Source: Paenibacillus thermotolerans (GTDB lineage: Bacteria > Bacillota > Bacilli > Paenibacillales > YIM-B00363). Taken from it: a stretch of 64,000 nt of DNA. Within the stretch, counting starts at the first letter, position 1. Each line of letters begins with the position of its first letter. The DNA lies in NCBI RefSeq assembly GCF_028745515.1, contig NZ_JAQZSG010000022.1:32684-96683 (forward strand), written 5' to 3'. Below are positions 54,787-63,229 of the stretch, in pieces. The notes below the pieces were generated by a model, which ran no database searches, was not told the origin of the DNA, and worked only from the letters and a program-made list of their open reading frames with translations. Both the position numbers and the translations under genes were made by a program.

Positions 54787-56967
54787 ATGATGCATCGATT
54801 GAAGCAAATTACCGGCTGGGCAAGCAGCCGCAGGGGAGCCAAAATCGTCTTCCTGATTTGGCTTGCCGTTATTGTAATACTTAGCGTCGCGGCTCCCGCG
54901 GCCAAAAAATATGCCGTCAGCGCAGGGGAAGGCAGCATTCATGAAAACACGCCGTCGGCGGTCGCAGAGCAAGTGCTGAATCGCCATTTCCCTTCCGAGG
55001 AAGGGCTGCCTGCGCTTGTTGTTTTTCATAAGCAAGGCGGCATGGACGAAGACGGCCGACTGGCAGTTGCGGCTTTCAGCAGTTGGCTGTCATCGGCAAA
55101 TAAACCGGAGCATGTCGGCGGCTCTTTGCCTTTTCATCGCTTGCCCGTAACGATGTATTCGGAGGATCGGACGACCTTGCTTTACCGCTTCAGCTTAAAG
55201 GACGGTGCGGATTCCGCACAAATTTACGAGACGCTGGAAGAAGTCAGAGGCTGGCTGAAGCATAACGCCCCCGGCTTGCAGACGGAAATAACGGGACCGG
55301 CCGGGATCGCGTCGGATACGTCGGCTCTATTTAAAAATGCCGATCTTGTGTTGTTATTCGCAACCGTCGGTTTAATCTTGGCGCTGCTTCTCCTTATTTA
55401 CCGTTCGCCGCTTTTGGCATTGATGCCGCTTTTGATTTCAGGATTCGTGTATCAAGCGACGGACCGCATCATCGGGCTGGCAGGAAAGCAAGGCTGGTTT
55501 ATCGTCGACCGCCAGGCGCTTTCTATCATGATGATCTTGTTGTTCGCCGTTCTGACGGATTATTGCTTGTTTATTTTTTCGAGGTATAAAGAAGAGCTAA
55601 AGAAAGCGGGAAACCGATACGATGCGATGAAATCGGCGATGTCGCATGTAGGCGAGGCGATTGTTTTCAGCGGCGGAACGGTATTGATCGCCATGCTTAC
55701 GCTGTTCACGGCGATATTTAAGCCGTATCATCATTTCGCACCGGTGTTTTCCGTCGCCATGACGATGATTCTGCTCTCGGGATTGACGTTGATTCCCGCT
55801 GTTTTCGCAATGCTTGGGCGACAAGCGTTCTGGCCCTTCGTCCCTAAGCTGGAGACGGGTGAAGCGGCGGAACATCGGGGAATATGGGGGAAAGCCGCAG
55901 CGTTCTGCCTGCGACGCCCCGCAGTCATAGCGATCGTCTTATTAGCGGCAATGGCAATCCCGGCATGCAGCATCGGAAACATCAATTATTCGTTTAACTT
56001 GATGAAGTCGTTTCCGGAGCACGCATCGTCGCGGATCGGATTCGAGCTTTTGGAGAAGCACTTTCCGAAAGGGAAGTTGGCCCCGGTTACCGTAATTCTC
56101 ACTTCGGACGAAGAAATAGCGCCCGACGAGCCGTTTCTCGGCAAATTGGCGCACGTCGGCGAGCGGTTGCAGAAAAGCAGCGGAGTCGATTCCTCGTCAT
56201 TCGATAGGGTATCTGAAACGGGTAAAAACAATGCAGACGGTTTCCGAGATTTTATATCCGAGGATAAACATGCCGTTAAGTTCGATTTGACGTTATCCGA
56301 CAATCCGTATGACCGGGAGGCTATCCGGACGGTCGATTCGCTGCGAAAGCAATCGGACGGCATTCTTGTGGAAAGCGGGCTTGGCGGCGGGTATTTCAGC
56401 TTGCATTTTGCAGGTCAAACGGCCGAGCAGCTGGATGTCAGCAAGATGAACTCCCGCGACACGGAGCTGACGTTTTCGCTCATTACAGGCCTGATCCTGC
56501 TCATGCTGATATTCCAGACGCGTTCGCTTTGGATGGCTTTGTTGATGATCGCTACGATCTTATTGTCCTACGCGGCAACCTTGGGCTTCGGCTGGTTTAT
56601 TTTTCATAACGTTCTCGGTTACGAAGCGATAAGCTACCGGATTCCGGTATATACGTTCGTCTTTTTGGTAGCGCTCGGAGTGGACTATAATATTATGCTG
56701 GTGTCGAGAATCCGGGAAGAGGCCGAAAAGCACGAATGGAAGGACGCAATCCGCATTGCAGTCGCTCGAACCGGGGGCGTCATTTCGTCTGCCGGCGTCA
56801 TCCTCGCCGCTACATTCGCCGTACTGATCACGCAGCCGATCCAAGAGCTGTTTTTGTTCGGCATGACGATGGCTTTGGGCATATTGCTGGACACCTTTTT
56901 GGTGCGCGGCGTGCTGCTTCCGTCGATTTTGGCGTTGGCCGGAACATCCTTCAAACGCAGGCTGTAA
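54787..56967 (+). CDS. MMPL/RND-family exporter
   Basis: A membrane transporter of 726 residues with the two-fold RND layout: TM1 at about 20-38, a large extracytoplasmic domain at about 40-180, five to six helices at about 185-380, a second extracytoplasmic domain, and a second helix bundle to the end. The proton-relay type DY pairs are in LFAVLTDYCLFIFSRY and ALGVDYNIMLVSR. Its relatives (YdfJ, MmpL) export lipids or toxic amphiphiles. The start has AGGAGG upstream. The two-component genes downstream and the shared promoter boxes suggest induced expression under envelope stress. Confidence 0.92.
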   Translation: MMHRLKQITGWASSRRGAKIVFLIWLAVIVILSVAAPAAKKYAVSAGEGSIHENTPSAVAEQVLNRHFPSEEGLPALVVFHKQGGMDEDGRLAVAAFSSWLSSANKPEHVGGSLPFHRLPVTMYSEDRTTLLYRFSLKDGADSAQIYETLEEVRGWLKHNAPGLQTEITGPAGIASDTSALFKNADLVLLFATVGLILALLLLIYRSPLLALMPLLISGFVYQATDRIIGLAGKQGWFIVDRQALSIMMILLFAVLTDYCLFIFSRYKEELKKAGNRYDAMKSAMSHVGEAIVFSGGTVLIAMLTLFTAIFKPYHHFAPVFSVAMTMILLSGLTLIPAVFAMLGRQAFWPFVPKLETGEAAEHRGIWGKAAAFCLRRPAVIAIVLLAAMAIPACSIGNINYSFNLMKSFPEHASSRIGFELLEKHFPKGKLAPVTVILTSDEEIAPDEPFLGKLAHVGERLQKSSGVDSSSFDRVSETGKNNADGFRDFISEDKHAVKFDLTLSDNPYDREAIRTVDSLRKQSDGILVESGLGGGYFSLHFAGQTAEQLDVSKMNSRDTELTFSLITGLILLMLIFQTRSLWMALLMIATILLSYAATLGFGWFIFHNVLGYEAISYRIPVYTFVFLVALGVDYNIMLVSRIREEAEKHEWKDAIRIAVARTGGVISSAGVILAATFAVLITQPIQELFLFGMTMALGILLDTFLVRGVLLPSILALAGTSFKRRL

Positions 56968-56972
56968 CATTC

Positions 56973-57006
56973 CGTTCATCTATTGTTCATATTGGCCCGC
57001 TATACT
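56973..57006 (+). promoter_or_regulatory. CopD-like gene promoter with TTCAT direct repeats
   Basis: CCGTTCAT, then 6 nt, TTCAT, 10 nt and TATACT (-10 at 57001-57006). The TTCAT units start at 56975 and 56986, 11 bp apart, and the second starts 15 bp before the -10 box, exactly as in the promoter at 54717-54750. Confidence 0.55.
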
Positions 57007-57059
57007 TTTGAAAGAGTAGAAAATAAAAGCTGGATGAAAGGGAGAGAGTGTGAAAGGCC

Positions 57060-57515
57060 ATGTTTAACGTCATGCTATTTTTACATTTGACGGGCTTGCT
57101 GCTTTGGTTCGGTTCGTCGATGGCGAATGCAGTTGTCTTACTGCTTTCGAAACGTCACATCGCAGCCGATGAAACGAAATCGCTCGTCCGAAACATGATC
57201 CGCGTATCCGGCTGGCTGACGTACCCGGGCTCGATATTGGTGCTCGTCAGCGGAATCGTCATGATCGTTCAGATGAATATCGGCGAATCGGCAAAGCCTT
57301 TGTGGCTCAACTATATGGAAAAGGGCGGGGGAACGATCGTTATGGTCTCCATTGCACTGACGGCCGTTTTGGGAGAAAGGATCGTCAAGCGGCTCGGATC
57401 GGCGGGACAAATCGGCTCGGGCTCTGTTGCGGGCAGTGGTTTATACGTTTCCTCACTCTTTGTTATTCAAGCCGCCATCGTCTCCGTTTTGCTTGTAGTA
57501 GGACTCCGATTGTAA
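57060..57515 (+). CDS. small integral membrane protein, CopD/DUF2269-like
   Basis: 151 residues with four predicted helices (about 4-26, 50-73, 87-105 and 124-150). The first helix carries FLHLTGLLLWFGSSMAN, with the HxxG-type histidine seen in CopD- and DUF2269-like proteins. No enzymatic motif is seen. The start is ATG, with GGGAGAG some 12 nt upstream, behind its own promoter. It sits between the MMPL exporter and the two-component system and shares a promoter design with the exporter, so a role in the same response is likely. Confidence 0.72.
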   Translation: MFNVMLFLHLTGLLLWFGSSMANAVVLLLSKRHIAADETKSLVRNMIRVSGWLTYPGSILVLVSGIVMIVQMNIGESAKPLWLNYMEKGGGTIVMVSIALTAVLGERIVKRLGSAGQIGSGSVAGSGLYVSSLFVIQAAIVSVLLVVGLRL

Positions 57516-57544
57516 CAAAAAATGATCTGCCTTGCTGATAAAGG

Positions 57545-57589
57545 CGATGGCTCCCTCCTTGCGGGGGTCATCTCCTTTTTTATCTTTTT
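57545..57589 (+). terminator. terminator after the CopD-like gene
   Basis: An imperfect hairpin (GATGGCTCCC with GGGGGTCATC) is followed by TTTTTTATCTTTTT. Confidence 0.6.
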
Positions 57590-57648
57590 CGTTCGCCGGG
57601 TTATGATATGGGGAAATAGCTAATCCGTTTTTTCGGGAGGTGAGGGCG

Positions 57649-58329
57649 CTGAGAATACACATATTGGTCGCCGATGACGACCCCCATATTCGCGAGCTGT
57701 TAGGCCTCGTTCTTAGAAAAGAAGGCTATATCGTATACGAAGCGGAAAACGGCGAACAAGCGTCGTCGATATTGGAGCGCGACCCGGTGCATTTGGCGAT
57801 TGTGGATGTCATGATGCCGCTCAAGAACGGCTGGGAGCTGTGCGAGGAAATCCGAAAGCAATACGATATTCCCGTCATTATGCTGACGGCGAAGGCGAGC
57901 ATGATTGATAAAGAACATGGATTTGCGTCGGGCACCGACGATTACATGGTAAAACCTTTCGAGCCGAAGGAAATCTTATTTCGAATGAAAGCATTGCTCA
58001 GGCGCTACCAGGTGGTTTCGTCCAACTGGATCAAGCTGAACAATACGCTCATAGACCGCAACAGCTATGTGGTGAAAATCGGGGATGAAGCCGTCACGCT
58101 GCCATTGAAAGAATTCGAGCTGCTCGCTCAATTGGCCGCTCATCCGGGGCGCATCTTTACGCGCGAGCAGCTGCTGCGGTTGATTTGGGGTGCGGATTAC
58201 GAAGGGGACAGCCGCACCATCGACGTGCACGTTAAGCGGCTGCGGGAACGATTCCAAGAGGCAACCGACGACTTTTCCATCGTTACGGTTCGAGGCATCG
58301 GATATAAGCTCGAGGTCCGAGGACAATGA
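57649..58329 (+). CDS. OmpR-family response regulator, possible CTG start
   Basis: A response regulator of 226 residues: a receiver domain (acidic ADDD at 8-11, phospho-acceptor D53 in VDVMMP, K102 in VKPF) and a winged-helix Trans_reg_C domain from about 130 (LTRLIW-type recognition region, VRGIGYKLE at the end). GGGAGG at 57635-57640 overlaps the only GTG (57640) but is 8 nt from CTG at 57649, which gives LRIHILVADDD, the usual length for the family. I therefore prefer CTG. The kinase gene overlaps by 4 nt. Likely targets are the two promoters with 11-bp spaced TTCAT repeats at 54717 and 56973. Confidence 0.92.
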   Translation: MRIHILVADDDPHIRELLGLVLRKEGYIVYEAENGEQASSILERDPVHLAIVDVMMPLKNGWELCEEIRKQYDIPVIMLTAKASMIDKEHGFASGTDDYMVKPFEPKEILFRMKALLRRYQVVSSNWIKLNNTLIDRNSYVVKIGDEAVTLPLKEFELLAQLAAHPGRIFTREQLLRLIWGADYEGDSRTIDVHVKRLRERFQEATDDFSIVTVRGIGYKLEVRGQ

Positions 58330-59696
58330 AAACATTGTACACGCGCATTGTCGTTACGTTTATTTTCATCTCCATGATCAGCAGCATTCTTGCGCTGCTG
58401 GCGTCCGGCGCGTACTACCAGACCCAATTGAAAAGCGAAAACGAGCAAAAAATATTGGCGGTCGGCAAACAAATCCGCGCATTATACGAGAGCATGCCCG
58501 AGCTCGAGCTCGATGCGTACTTGAATCGGATCGCGAATATGGGATTTCAAATCTATGCGGTGAACGATCGCATGGAAGGAACGTACTACGGAGGACCGTT
58601 CAAACATAAGCAGCTGGATACGGACATCATAAAGGGCGTGCTGCGGGGAGAAATTTATGAAGGAATCCGAGAAGCGCGCCAACTGTTCCTTATCGGTTTT
58701 TTTGAAAACAGCCTTAGAAACAGCGTGGGTATTCCGTTAACGGCGAACGGGCAAAACTACGCTCTCTTTATAAGACCGAATTTGGAGCAGCAGGTCGGCG
58801 AAATACGAATATTGATGGCCGTGCTTTTGGGATTGGCCTTTTTGTTCAGTGTCGCGCTCATCGTCGTATTATCCCGTTCGATCGTAAAGCCTGTAAAAAA
58901 ATTGACGGAAGCGACGAATCAAATTGTAGGCGGGAACTACGATTTCCGACTGCATGTAACGAGGCGGGATGAGATCGGAAATTTGGCGCGGCATTTTACC
59001 ATGATGGCACAATCGCTCAAGCAGCTGGATGCCATGAGGCAAGAGTTCGTCAGCAACGTATCTCATGAAATTCAATCGCCGTTAACGTCGATTCAAGGAT
59101 TTGCGCAAGCGATTCTGGATAAAGAAGCGTCTCCGGATGAAGCGGAAAAGTATCTTCATATTATAAGCGAGGAAAGCAGGCGATTGTCTTCCCTTAGCAA
59201 GCAGCTGCTGACGTTGGCTTCGCTGGATAAAGAAACGAACGTGCTGAGAGGAGCTTCTTACCGACTGGACGAACAAATACGGCAAGTGCTCATCGTGACG
59301 GAATGGCAATGGTCGGAAAAACAGCTGACGATTGAACCGGTCCTGCCCGAAATCGTGATTTGCGCTGACCCGCAGCTTTTATATCAGGTGTGGTTCAATT
59401 TGATCGTCAACAGCATCAAGTTCACCTCTACGGGGGGATTCATTCGAATCGAACTTTCGGTAGGGCAGGATATTGCGGTGAAAATTGAAGATTCGGGAAT
59501 CGGGATCGGAGAGGCCGAGCTGCCCCATATTTTTGAACGATTTTACAAAGCGGATCAATCGAGAAGCCCGTCGCGTTCCGGCAGCGGACTGGGATTGTCC
59601 ATCGTGAAAAAAATTGTAGACCTCCACCGCGGCAGTATTGAAGTTCGGAGCTTCCCGGGGAAAGGAACCGTTTTTACCGTGAGGCTGCCTCGCTAA
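58326..59696 (+). CDS. sensor histidine kinase
   Basis: A membrane kinase of 456 residues. TM1 lies at about 9-31, an extracytoplasmic sensor at about 32-160, and TM2 at about 163-185, followed by HAMP to about 240. The phospho-acceptor is H247 in NVSHEIQSPL, the N box is FNLIVNSIKFT, the G1 box is IEDSGIGIG, and the ERFYKAD and GSGLGLSIVKKI boxes follow. It is the partner of the regulator upstream (ATGA overlap). The signal is unknown; the flanking MMPL exporter, CopD-like protein and lipoprotein suggest an envelope cue. Confidence 0.94.
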   Translation: MKTLYTRIVVTFIFISMISSILALLASGAYYQTQLKSENEQKILAVGKQIRALYESMPELELDAYLNRIANMGFQIYAVNDRMEGTYYGGPFKHKQLDTDIIKGVLRGEIYEGIREARQLFLIGFFENSLRNSVGIPLTANGQNYALFIRPNLEQQVGEIRILMAVLLGLAFLFSVALIVVLSRSIVKPVKKLTEATNQIVGGNYDFRLHVTRRDEIGNLARHFTMMAQSLKQLDAMRQEFVSNVSHEIQSPLTSIQGFAQAILDKEASPDEAEKYLHIISEESRRLSSLSKQLLTLASLDKETNVLRGASYRLDEQIRQVLIVTEWQWSEKQLTIEPVLPEIVICADPQLLYQVWFNLIVNSIKFTSTGGFIRIELSVGQDIAVKIEDSGIGIGEAELPHIFERFYKADQSRSPSRSGSGLGLSIVKKIVDLHRGSIEVRSFPGKGTVFTVRLPR

Positions 59697-59704
59697 ACCT
59701 CCTT

Positions 59705-59735
59705 CTTGTGGTAAAATGTTCCACAAGGATATATT
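59705..59735 (+). promoter_or_regulatory. lipoprotein promoter with embedded inverted repeat
   Basis: TTGTGG (59706-59711), an 18-nt spacer and TATATT (59730-59735). The perfect dyad CTTGTGG-N9-CCACAAG (59705-59727) covers the -35 and the spacer, where a repressor would block RNA polymerase. Confidence 0.45.
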
Positions 59736-59748
59736 TGGGGGGATGTAA

Positions 59749-60240
59749 GTGTACCGAATCATTTTATGTTTATCGATTTTGTTAATTACTTTCGTAGGGT
59801 GCTCGGAGCCGGTGAGTAAAAACTGGCAGTTGAGTCCGGTGTTCAACATACCGGTCACATTCGGAGACGGAACGGAAGGCGAGTATGTATTCATCGGCGA
59901 GGAAGGCAAATTAGCGATGCAAGTCGGGTCGGGTAAAGAAGGAGAGGCGCAGGCCCAGCCTATTGTCAAAGGTAAGGGCAATAAATATATGTGGTATTTT
60001 TGGGGCAGCGATGAGGAATTGAACGGTAAACTGAAAGTAGAAGGAATCAATGAAAAGGGCGAGCGGCATCTATTGATCGGAAAAGGATTGGGTGCTCCTT
60101 ACGTTGGATATGCTCCGTTTAACGGAGCGGACTCGACGCTTCCGGCAACGATGATGTTTCCAACCGCGGGACTTTGGAAGTTGGAAGCTTACATTTCCGA
60201 CAACCTGTACGGGGAAATTACCCTTCATGTTGATGAATGA
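59749..60240 (+). CDS. lipoprotein, DUF4871-like
   Basis: 163 residues with a type II signal peptide and lipobox ITFVGC (cysteine near 18), so it is membrane-anchored outside the cell. The mature part is beta-rich, with KGKGNKYMWYFWG in the middle and GLWKLEAYISDN near the end, which looks like the DUF4871 domain of Bacillus YhfM-type proteins as I remember it. The start is GTG with GGGGGG upstream. It lies 52 nt after the kinase gene with a promoter of its own, and a terminator follows. Confidence 0.75.
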   Translation: MYRIILCLSILLITFVGCSEPVSKNWQLSPVFNIPVTFGDGTEGEYVFIGEEGKLAMQVGSGKEGEAQAQPIVKGKGNKYMWYFWGSDEELNGKLKVEGINEKGERHLLIGKGLGAPYVGYAPFNGADSTLPATMMFPTAGLWKLEAYISDNLYGEITLHVDE

Positions 60241-60249
60241 GCGGCGCTG

Positions 60250-60276
60250 CGATTGCTTCGGCAATCGTTTTTTTTA
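60250..60276 (+). terminator. terminator after the lipoprotein gene
   Basis: CGATTGC-TTCG-GCAATCG with a stable tetraloop, followed by eight T. Confidence 0.93.
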
Positions 60277-60365
60277 TTTTTCGATGCACCGGAACGGAAA
60301 ATAGCCACTAGACCATTCGCGGGACATTCGTGGTATGATGGTGGAAAGGCGGTGTGCAGTGCGCA

Positions 60366-61001
60366 ATGAACGAACAAAACCCGACGACAAGAAAACAAAT
60401 CGTAACGATGCTTCGTAAGAAGGGGCGGCTCAACGCCCATGACATCGCCAAAGAGCTAGGCATTACCGATATTGCGGTGCGGCGGCATGTCAACGCCTTG
60501 ATGCGGGACAGGCTTGTGCGGGCGGAGACGTTTCGCCAAGCGATGGGTCGGCCTACGCTTTTATATTCGCTTACCGAACAGGCGGAGCAACTGTTTCCGA
60601 AGCATTATTCCGACATTACGCTCGATTTCCTGAACGACGTCCGCGACCTGCAAGGAACGGAAATGATCGATGAATTATTCGTGCGCAGGGAGTCCAGGCT
60701 CGAGCGGAAATATAAAGAAAAGATCGATGCGAACGAGCCGCTTGAGCATTTGGTCCAAGAGCTGACGAAGCTGCAGGACGAAAGAGGTTATATGGCGGAG
60801 TGGGAGAAGGACGAAGAAGGCGGCCGCTTCTTCATTAAGGAGCATAATTGTCCGATCCATTCGATCGCGCAGGAATATACTCAGGCTTGCAGCTCGGAGC
60901 TGTCGTTGTTCCGCAAGGTGCTTGGCGCCGAAGTGGAGCAGCTGGAGTGCAAGGCTAAGGGCGGGGAGCGCTGCGTGTACGCGGTGAAGCCGCGCTCGTA
61001 A
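60366..61001 (+). CDS. SufR-like winged-helix regulator with cysteine cluster
   Basis: 211 residues. The N-terminal DeoR/ArsR-like winged helix is at about 8-75 (RLNAHDIAKELGITDIAVRR and the GRPTLLYSLT wing). The C-terminal domain carries C162, C175, C195 and C203. The spacing C-x12-C and C175-x27-C203 fits the iron-sulfur ligands of SufR regulators as I recall them, so this is likely a cluster-sensing or metal-sensing regulator. No suf genes are in the window. The start could be ATG at 60366 or GTG at 60354; the ribosome binding site (AAAGGCGG) suits neither well. Confidence 0.82.
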   Translation: MNEQNPTTRKQIVTMLRKKGRLNAHDIAKELGITDIAVRRHVNALMRDRLVRAETFRQAMGRPTLLYSLTEQAEQLFPKHYSDITLDFLNDVRDLQGTEMIDELFVRRESRLERKYKEKIDANEPLEHLVQELTKLQDERGYMAEWEKDEEGGRFFIKEHNCPIHSIAQEYTQACSSELSLFRKVLGAEVEQLECKAKGGERCVYAVKPRS

Positions 61002-61008
61002 CGAAGGA

Positions 61009-61062
61009 GGGAAGTCTCGCGGTCAACCTTGACGGTTGATCCTTCGCGGAGACTTCCCTTTC
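61009..61062 (+). terminator. bidirectional-type terminator hairpin
   Basis: GGGAAGTCTC and GAGACTTCCC form a stem with a second internal stem (TCAACC with GGTTGA), followed by CTTTCGT. The T-tract is weak. Confidence 0.6.
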
Positions 61063-61064
61063 GT

Positions 61065-61204
61065 GTTAACGGAACGCGATGTCCGTTAAAAGGTGCAAGT
61101 TTACATCATATCGCCGTTTAACGGAAACATATGTCCGCTAGCAGCCTTATAAAGCTAATTTTCCGCGCAGATCGTTCAATTAGCGGACAAATCGTTCCGC
61201 TAAC
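61065..61204. repeat. composite intergenic repeat array, family A (second locus)
   Basis: Copies at 61065-61090 and 61117-61142 are direct and exactly 52 bp apart, as at 7315 and 7367. A third, inverted copy is at 61179-61204, 62 bp further on. The fourth copy expected about 52 bp later is missing or decayed. With the terminator this accounts for most of the 318-bp gap between the convergent SufR-like and ArsR genes. Confidence 0.8.
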
Positions 61205-61319
61205 GTCGGCTTGCGCGGTCGCCCGCCGACTCGCGCGGTCAACTGCAGCCATCAGCCCGGTCAGCCGCGCAGCTATCGCCCGAACGGTTCGTGCGCGTGA
61301 AAGCGGCCGCTTCGGCTTT

Positions 61320-61892
61320 TCACTCCGTTTTAGCAGAGTCGTCGAGCTTATACGCTAGCGTAAAAACCGCATACTTCTCTTTTTTACCGTTTCCGTCCCC
61401 CGCGGTCTCTTCGCTTTTTTCCTTTGTCATCCCATTGGCCTCGCAATATTCCTTCCACTCGATCGGAGTGAACTTCTTGAAGCTGATTGCCAAATGCACG
61501 TCGGCATCATCGGGATTGGCGCCCTTGCGGATCGATTCGGACAGCTTCTGCAGTCCCGGCTGCAGAACATCCATAATATGCTTCTGGAATTCGTCGGCGT
61601 GCCGCATTAAAACCGCCGGGTCGATTTCGAACGACCGGTTTTTCAATGGGACCGACTTGTAGTATTTCTCCAGCAAATTGCCGTTCGGTTTCGTTTCTAC
61701 AAGCTCCAGCATGTTCGCTTCTTCCAGCTTTTTTACGTGATAGTACAAGCGGGACGGCGCTTCGTTCAGCCGCTCGGCGATTTGCGTGACCGTGACCGGC
61801 TGCTCTGCCGCGATCTCAAGAATTTCCCTGCGCCTCGGGTCCAGCAGCAGTTTGGCGATCTCGTAATCCGTCAATTTTTCGTGTTGGGACAC
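61320..61892 (-). CDS. ArsR-family (HTH_20) regulator
   Basis: 190 residues with an N-terminal winged helix (LLDPRRREILEIA, then VTQIAERLNEAPSRLYYHVKKLEEANML, about residues 15-60). The remaining 130 residues resemble the ligand or dimer domain of HTH_20-type regulators, with no metal-binding cysteines, so it is probably not a metal sensor. The start is GTG at 61892 with GGAGGAG 7 nt upstream, lying 77 nt inside the MFS gene. The two genes form an exporter-regulator operon, and the regulator probably represses it. Confidence 0.88.
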   Translation of the reverse strand: MSQHEKLTDYEIAKLLLDPRRREILEIAAEQPVTVTQIAERLNEAPSRLYYHVKKLEEANMLELVETKPNGNLLEKYYKSVPLKNRSFEIDPAVLMRHADEFQKHIMDVLQPGLQKLSESIRKGANPDDADVHLAISFKKFTPIEWKEYCEANGMTKEKSEETAGDGNGKKEKYAVFTLAYKLDDSAKTE

Positions 61893-63126
61893 GGGAATGC
61901 TCCTCCGTCTTTCCGATTAATAGCTTGAAGCCTCCGAATAATGGGGAGACGGCGCCGCTGGCCGCGAGCAGAAGGCCGGACACGGCGGTTCCCCAAACGG
62001 CCCCCGCAGCCGAAGTCAACGCTCCGCCCGCCACGAGTCCGATGATCGTGAAAGAGTAGCTGATAAAGCCGAGCAGCGACGAAGCGCGGCCCCGCAGCTC
62101 TTCCGGCGCGGCTAAGATGAACAGGCTGCTTAGAGGCACATTGATAAGTGCGTTTAAGATACCTATCATTATACACCATGCAAAAACAGGAGCAATTCCG
62201 AATACGGCGCGAAAAGCGTCAAGCGGAATGACGGCCGTCATCCACCCGCCAAGCAGCACGATGCCCCCGATCAGTACGTAAACCGGCTTTATTCCGCGAA
62301 GCAGCATCGGTCCGATTAAAGCTGCGCCAGCCGCGACCCCCAGCGCCAAGGAGCTGGACAGCCAGCCGTATTGAGCGCCGGTATAGCCGAAGACGCCGGT
62401 AAAGAGTGTAATTAAGTTCGTATTCAAAATGCCCACCGCAAACGTAACGGGAATGAGCATGATCAGCAAATACCGAAGAATCGGCAGCGAGGATGCGGAA
62501 GCGACACCTTCCTTGAGGGATTCCAAGTAGGTCAATTTGGAGGAGGCTGCATTCACAGCAGACTTCCCCAACGCCGGGATCATAAAGAACAAAACAGCGG
62601 AGACGGCGTACGTTGCCGCATCGATGAGGAAGATGGCGTTCAATTGCTCCATCATCAGCAGCAATCCTCCTGCGGCGGGTCCGGCGATTTGCATGACGGA
62701 GCCTGTCGCTTGGTTTAGGGAGACGGCTTGCCTGACGTGTCCTTCCCCCGCGACCGCCGGCACCGAAGCCGATTTGGCAGGGCCCTCGAGAGCGGAGCCG
62801 ATGCCCTGCAGCACGATTAACGTTAAAAGTACGGGATAGGAATGGTGAAACGGGATCATCAGCAGCACGACCGCCGCCCGGAACAGATCCGCCATGATGA
62901 GCGGAAGCTTCAGGGGCAGCCGATCGGCTAACGGACCCATAAATACGGTAAACACGGCGGTCGGGAGCAGCTGAGCGACAATGACCATGCTGATGAGCAT
63001 AGGATTGTCCGTTGTCAGCGTGATGGCGTAAATGACGGCGACGCGCGTCATTCCGTCGCCCAATTGGGAGATGAGCCCGGCCAGCCAAAAACGCAAAAAA
63101 GGTGGAGATGTGAGCAATTCCTTCAT
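61816..63126 (-). CDS. MFS transporter
   Basis: 436 residues with about 12 predicted helices; the loop 2-3 motif is VFMGPLADRLPLK. It resembles the MFS_3/enterobactin-exporter (EntS) type of drug or siderophore exporters. The last 35 residues (from KTEEHSRVPTRK) are polar and read through the start of the ArsR gene, so the C-terminal tail may be an extension compared with relatives. The start is ATG at 63126, with AAAAGGCGG 8 nt upstream, behind a dyad that could be the ArsR-type operator. Confidence 0.9.
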   Translation of the reverse strand: MKELLTSPPFLRFWLAGLISQLGDGMTRVAVIYAITLTTDNPMLISMVIVAQLLPTAVFTVFMGPLADRLPLKLPLIMADLFRAAVVLLMIPFHHSYPVLLTLIVLQGIGSALEGPAKSASVPAVAGEGHVRQAVSLNQATGSVMQIAGPAAGGLLLMMEQLNAIFLIDAATYAVSAVLFFMIPALGKSAVNAASSKLTYLESLKEGVASASSLPILRYLLIMLIPVTFAVGILNTNLITLFTGVFGYTGAQYGWLSSSLALGVAAGAALIGPMLLRGIKPVYVLIGGIVLLGGWMTAVIPLDAFRAVFGIAPVFAWCIMIGILNALINVPLSSLFILAAPEELRGRASSLLGFISYSFTIIGLVAGGALTSAAGAVWGTAVSGLLLAASGAVSPLFGGFKLLIGKTEEHSRVPTRKIDGLRDRQTAAGPEAQGNS

Positions 63127-63153
63127 ATTGACGACCGCCTTTTCGGAAATGAT

Positions 63154-63183
63154 TTTATCGCTGAAATTTATTTTAACGACAAA
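63154..63183. promoter_or_regulatory. candidate operator upstream of the MFS-ArsR operon
   Basis: The imperfect palindrome TCGCTGAAATT / TATTTTAACGA (63158-63179), extended by TTTATCG and CGACAAA, matches at 11 of 15 positions per half. It sits 30-55 nt before the MFS start, in the promoter region. A self-regulating ArsR-type repressor is the likely binder. Confidence 0.45.
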
Positions 63184-63229
63184 ATAATATTAAACCGAAC
63201 TGGTGGATGTTGTAAAGCGGTTTTTTAGG

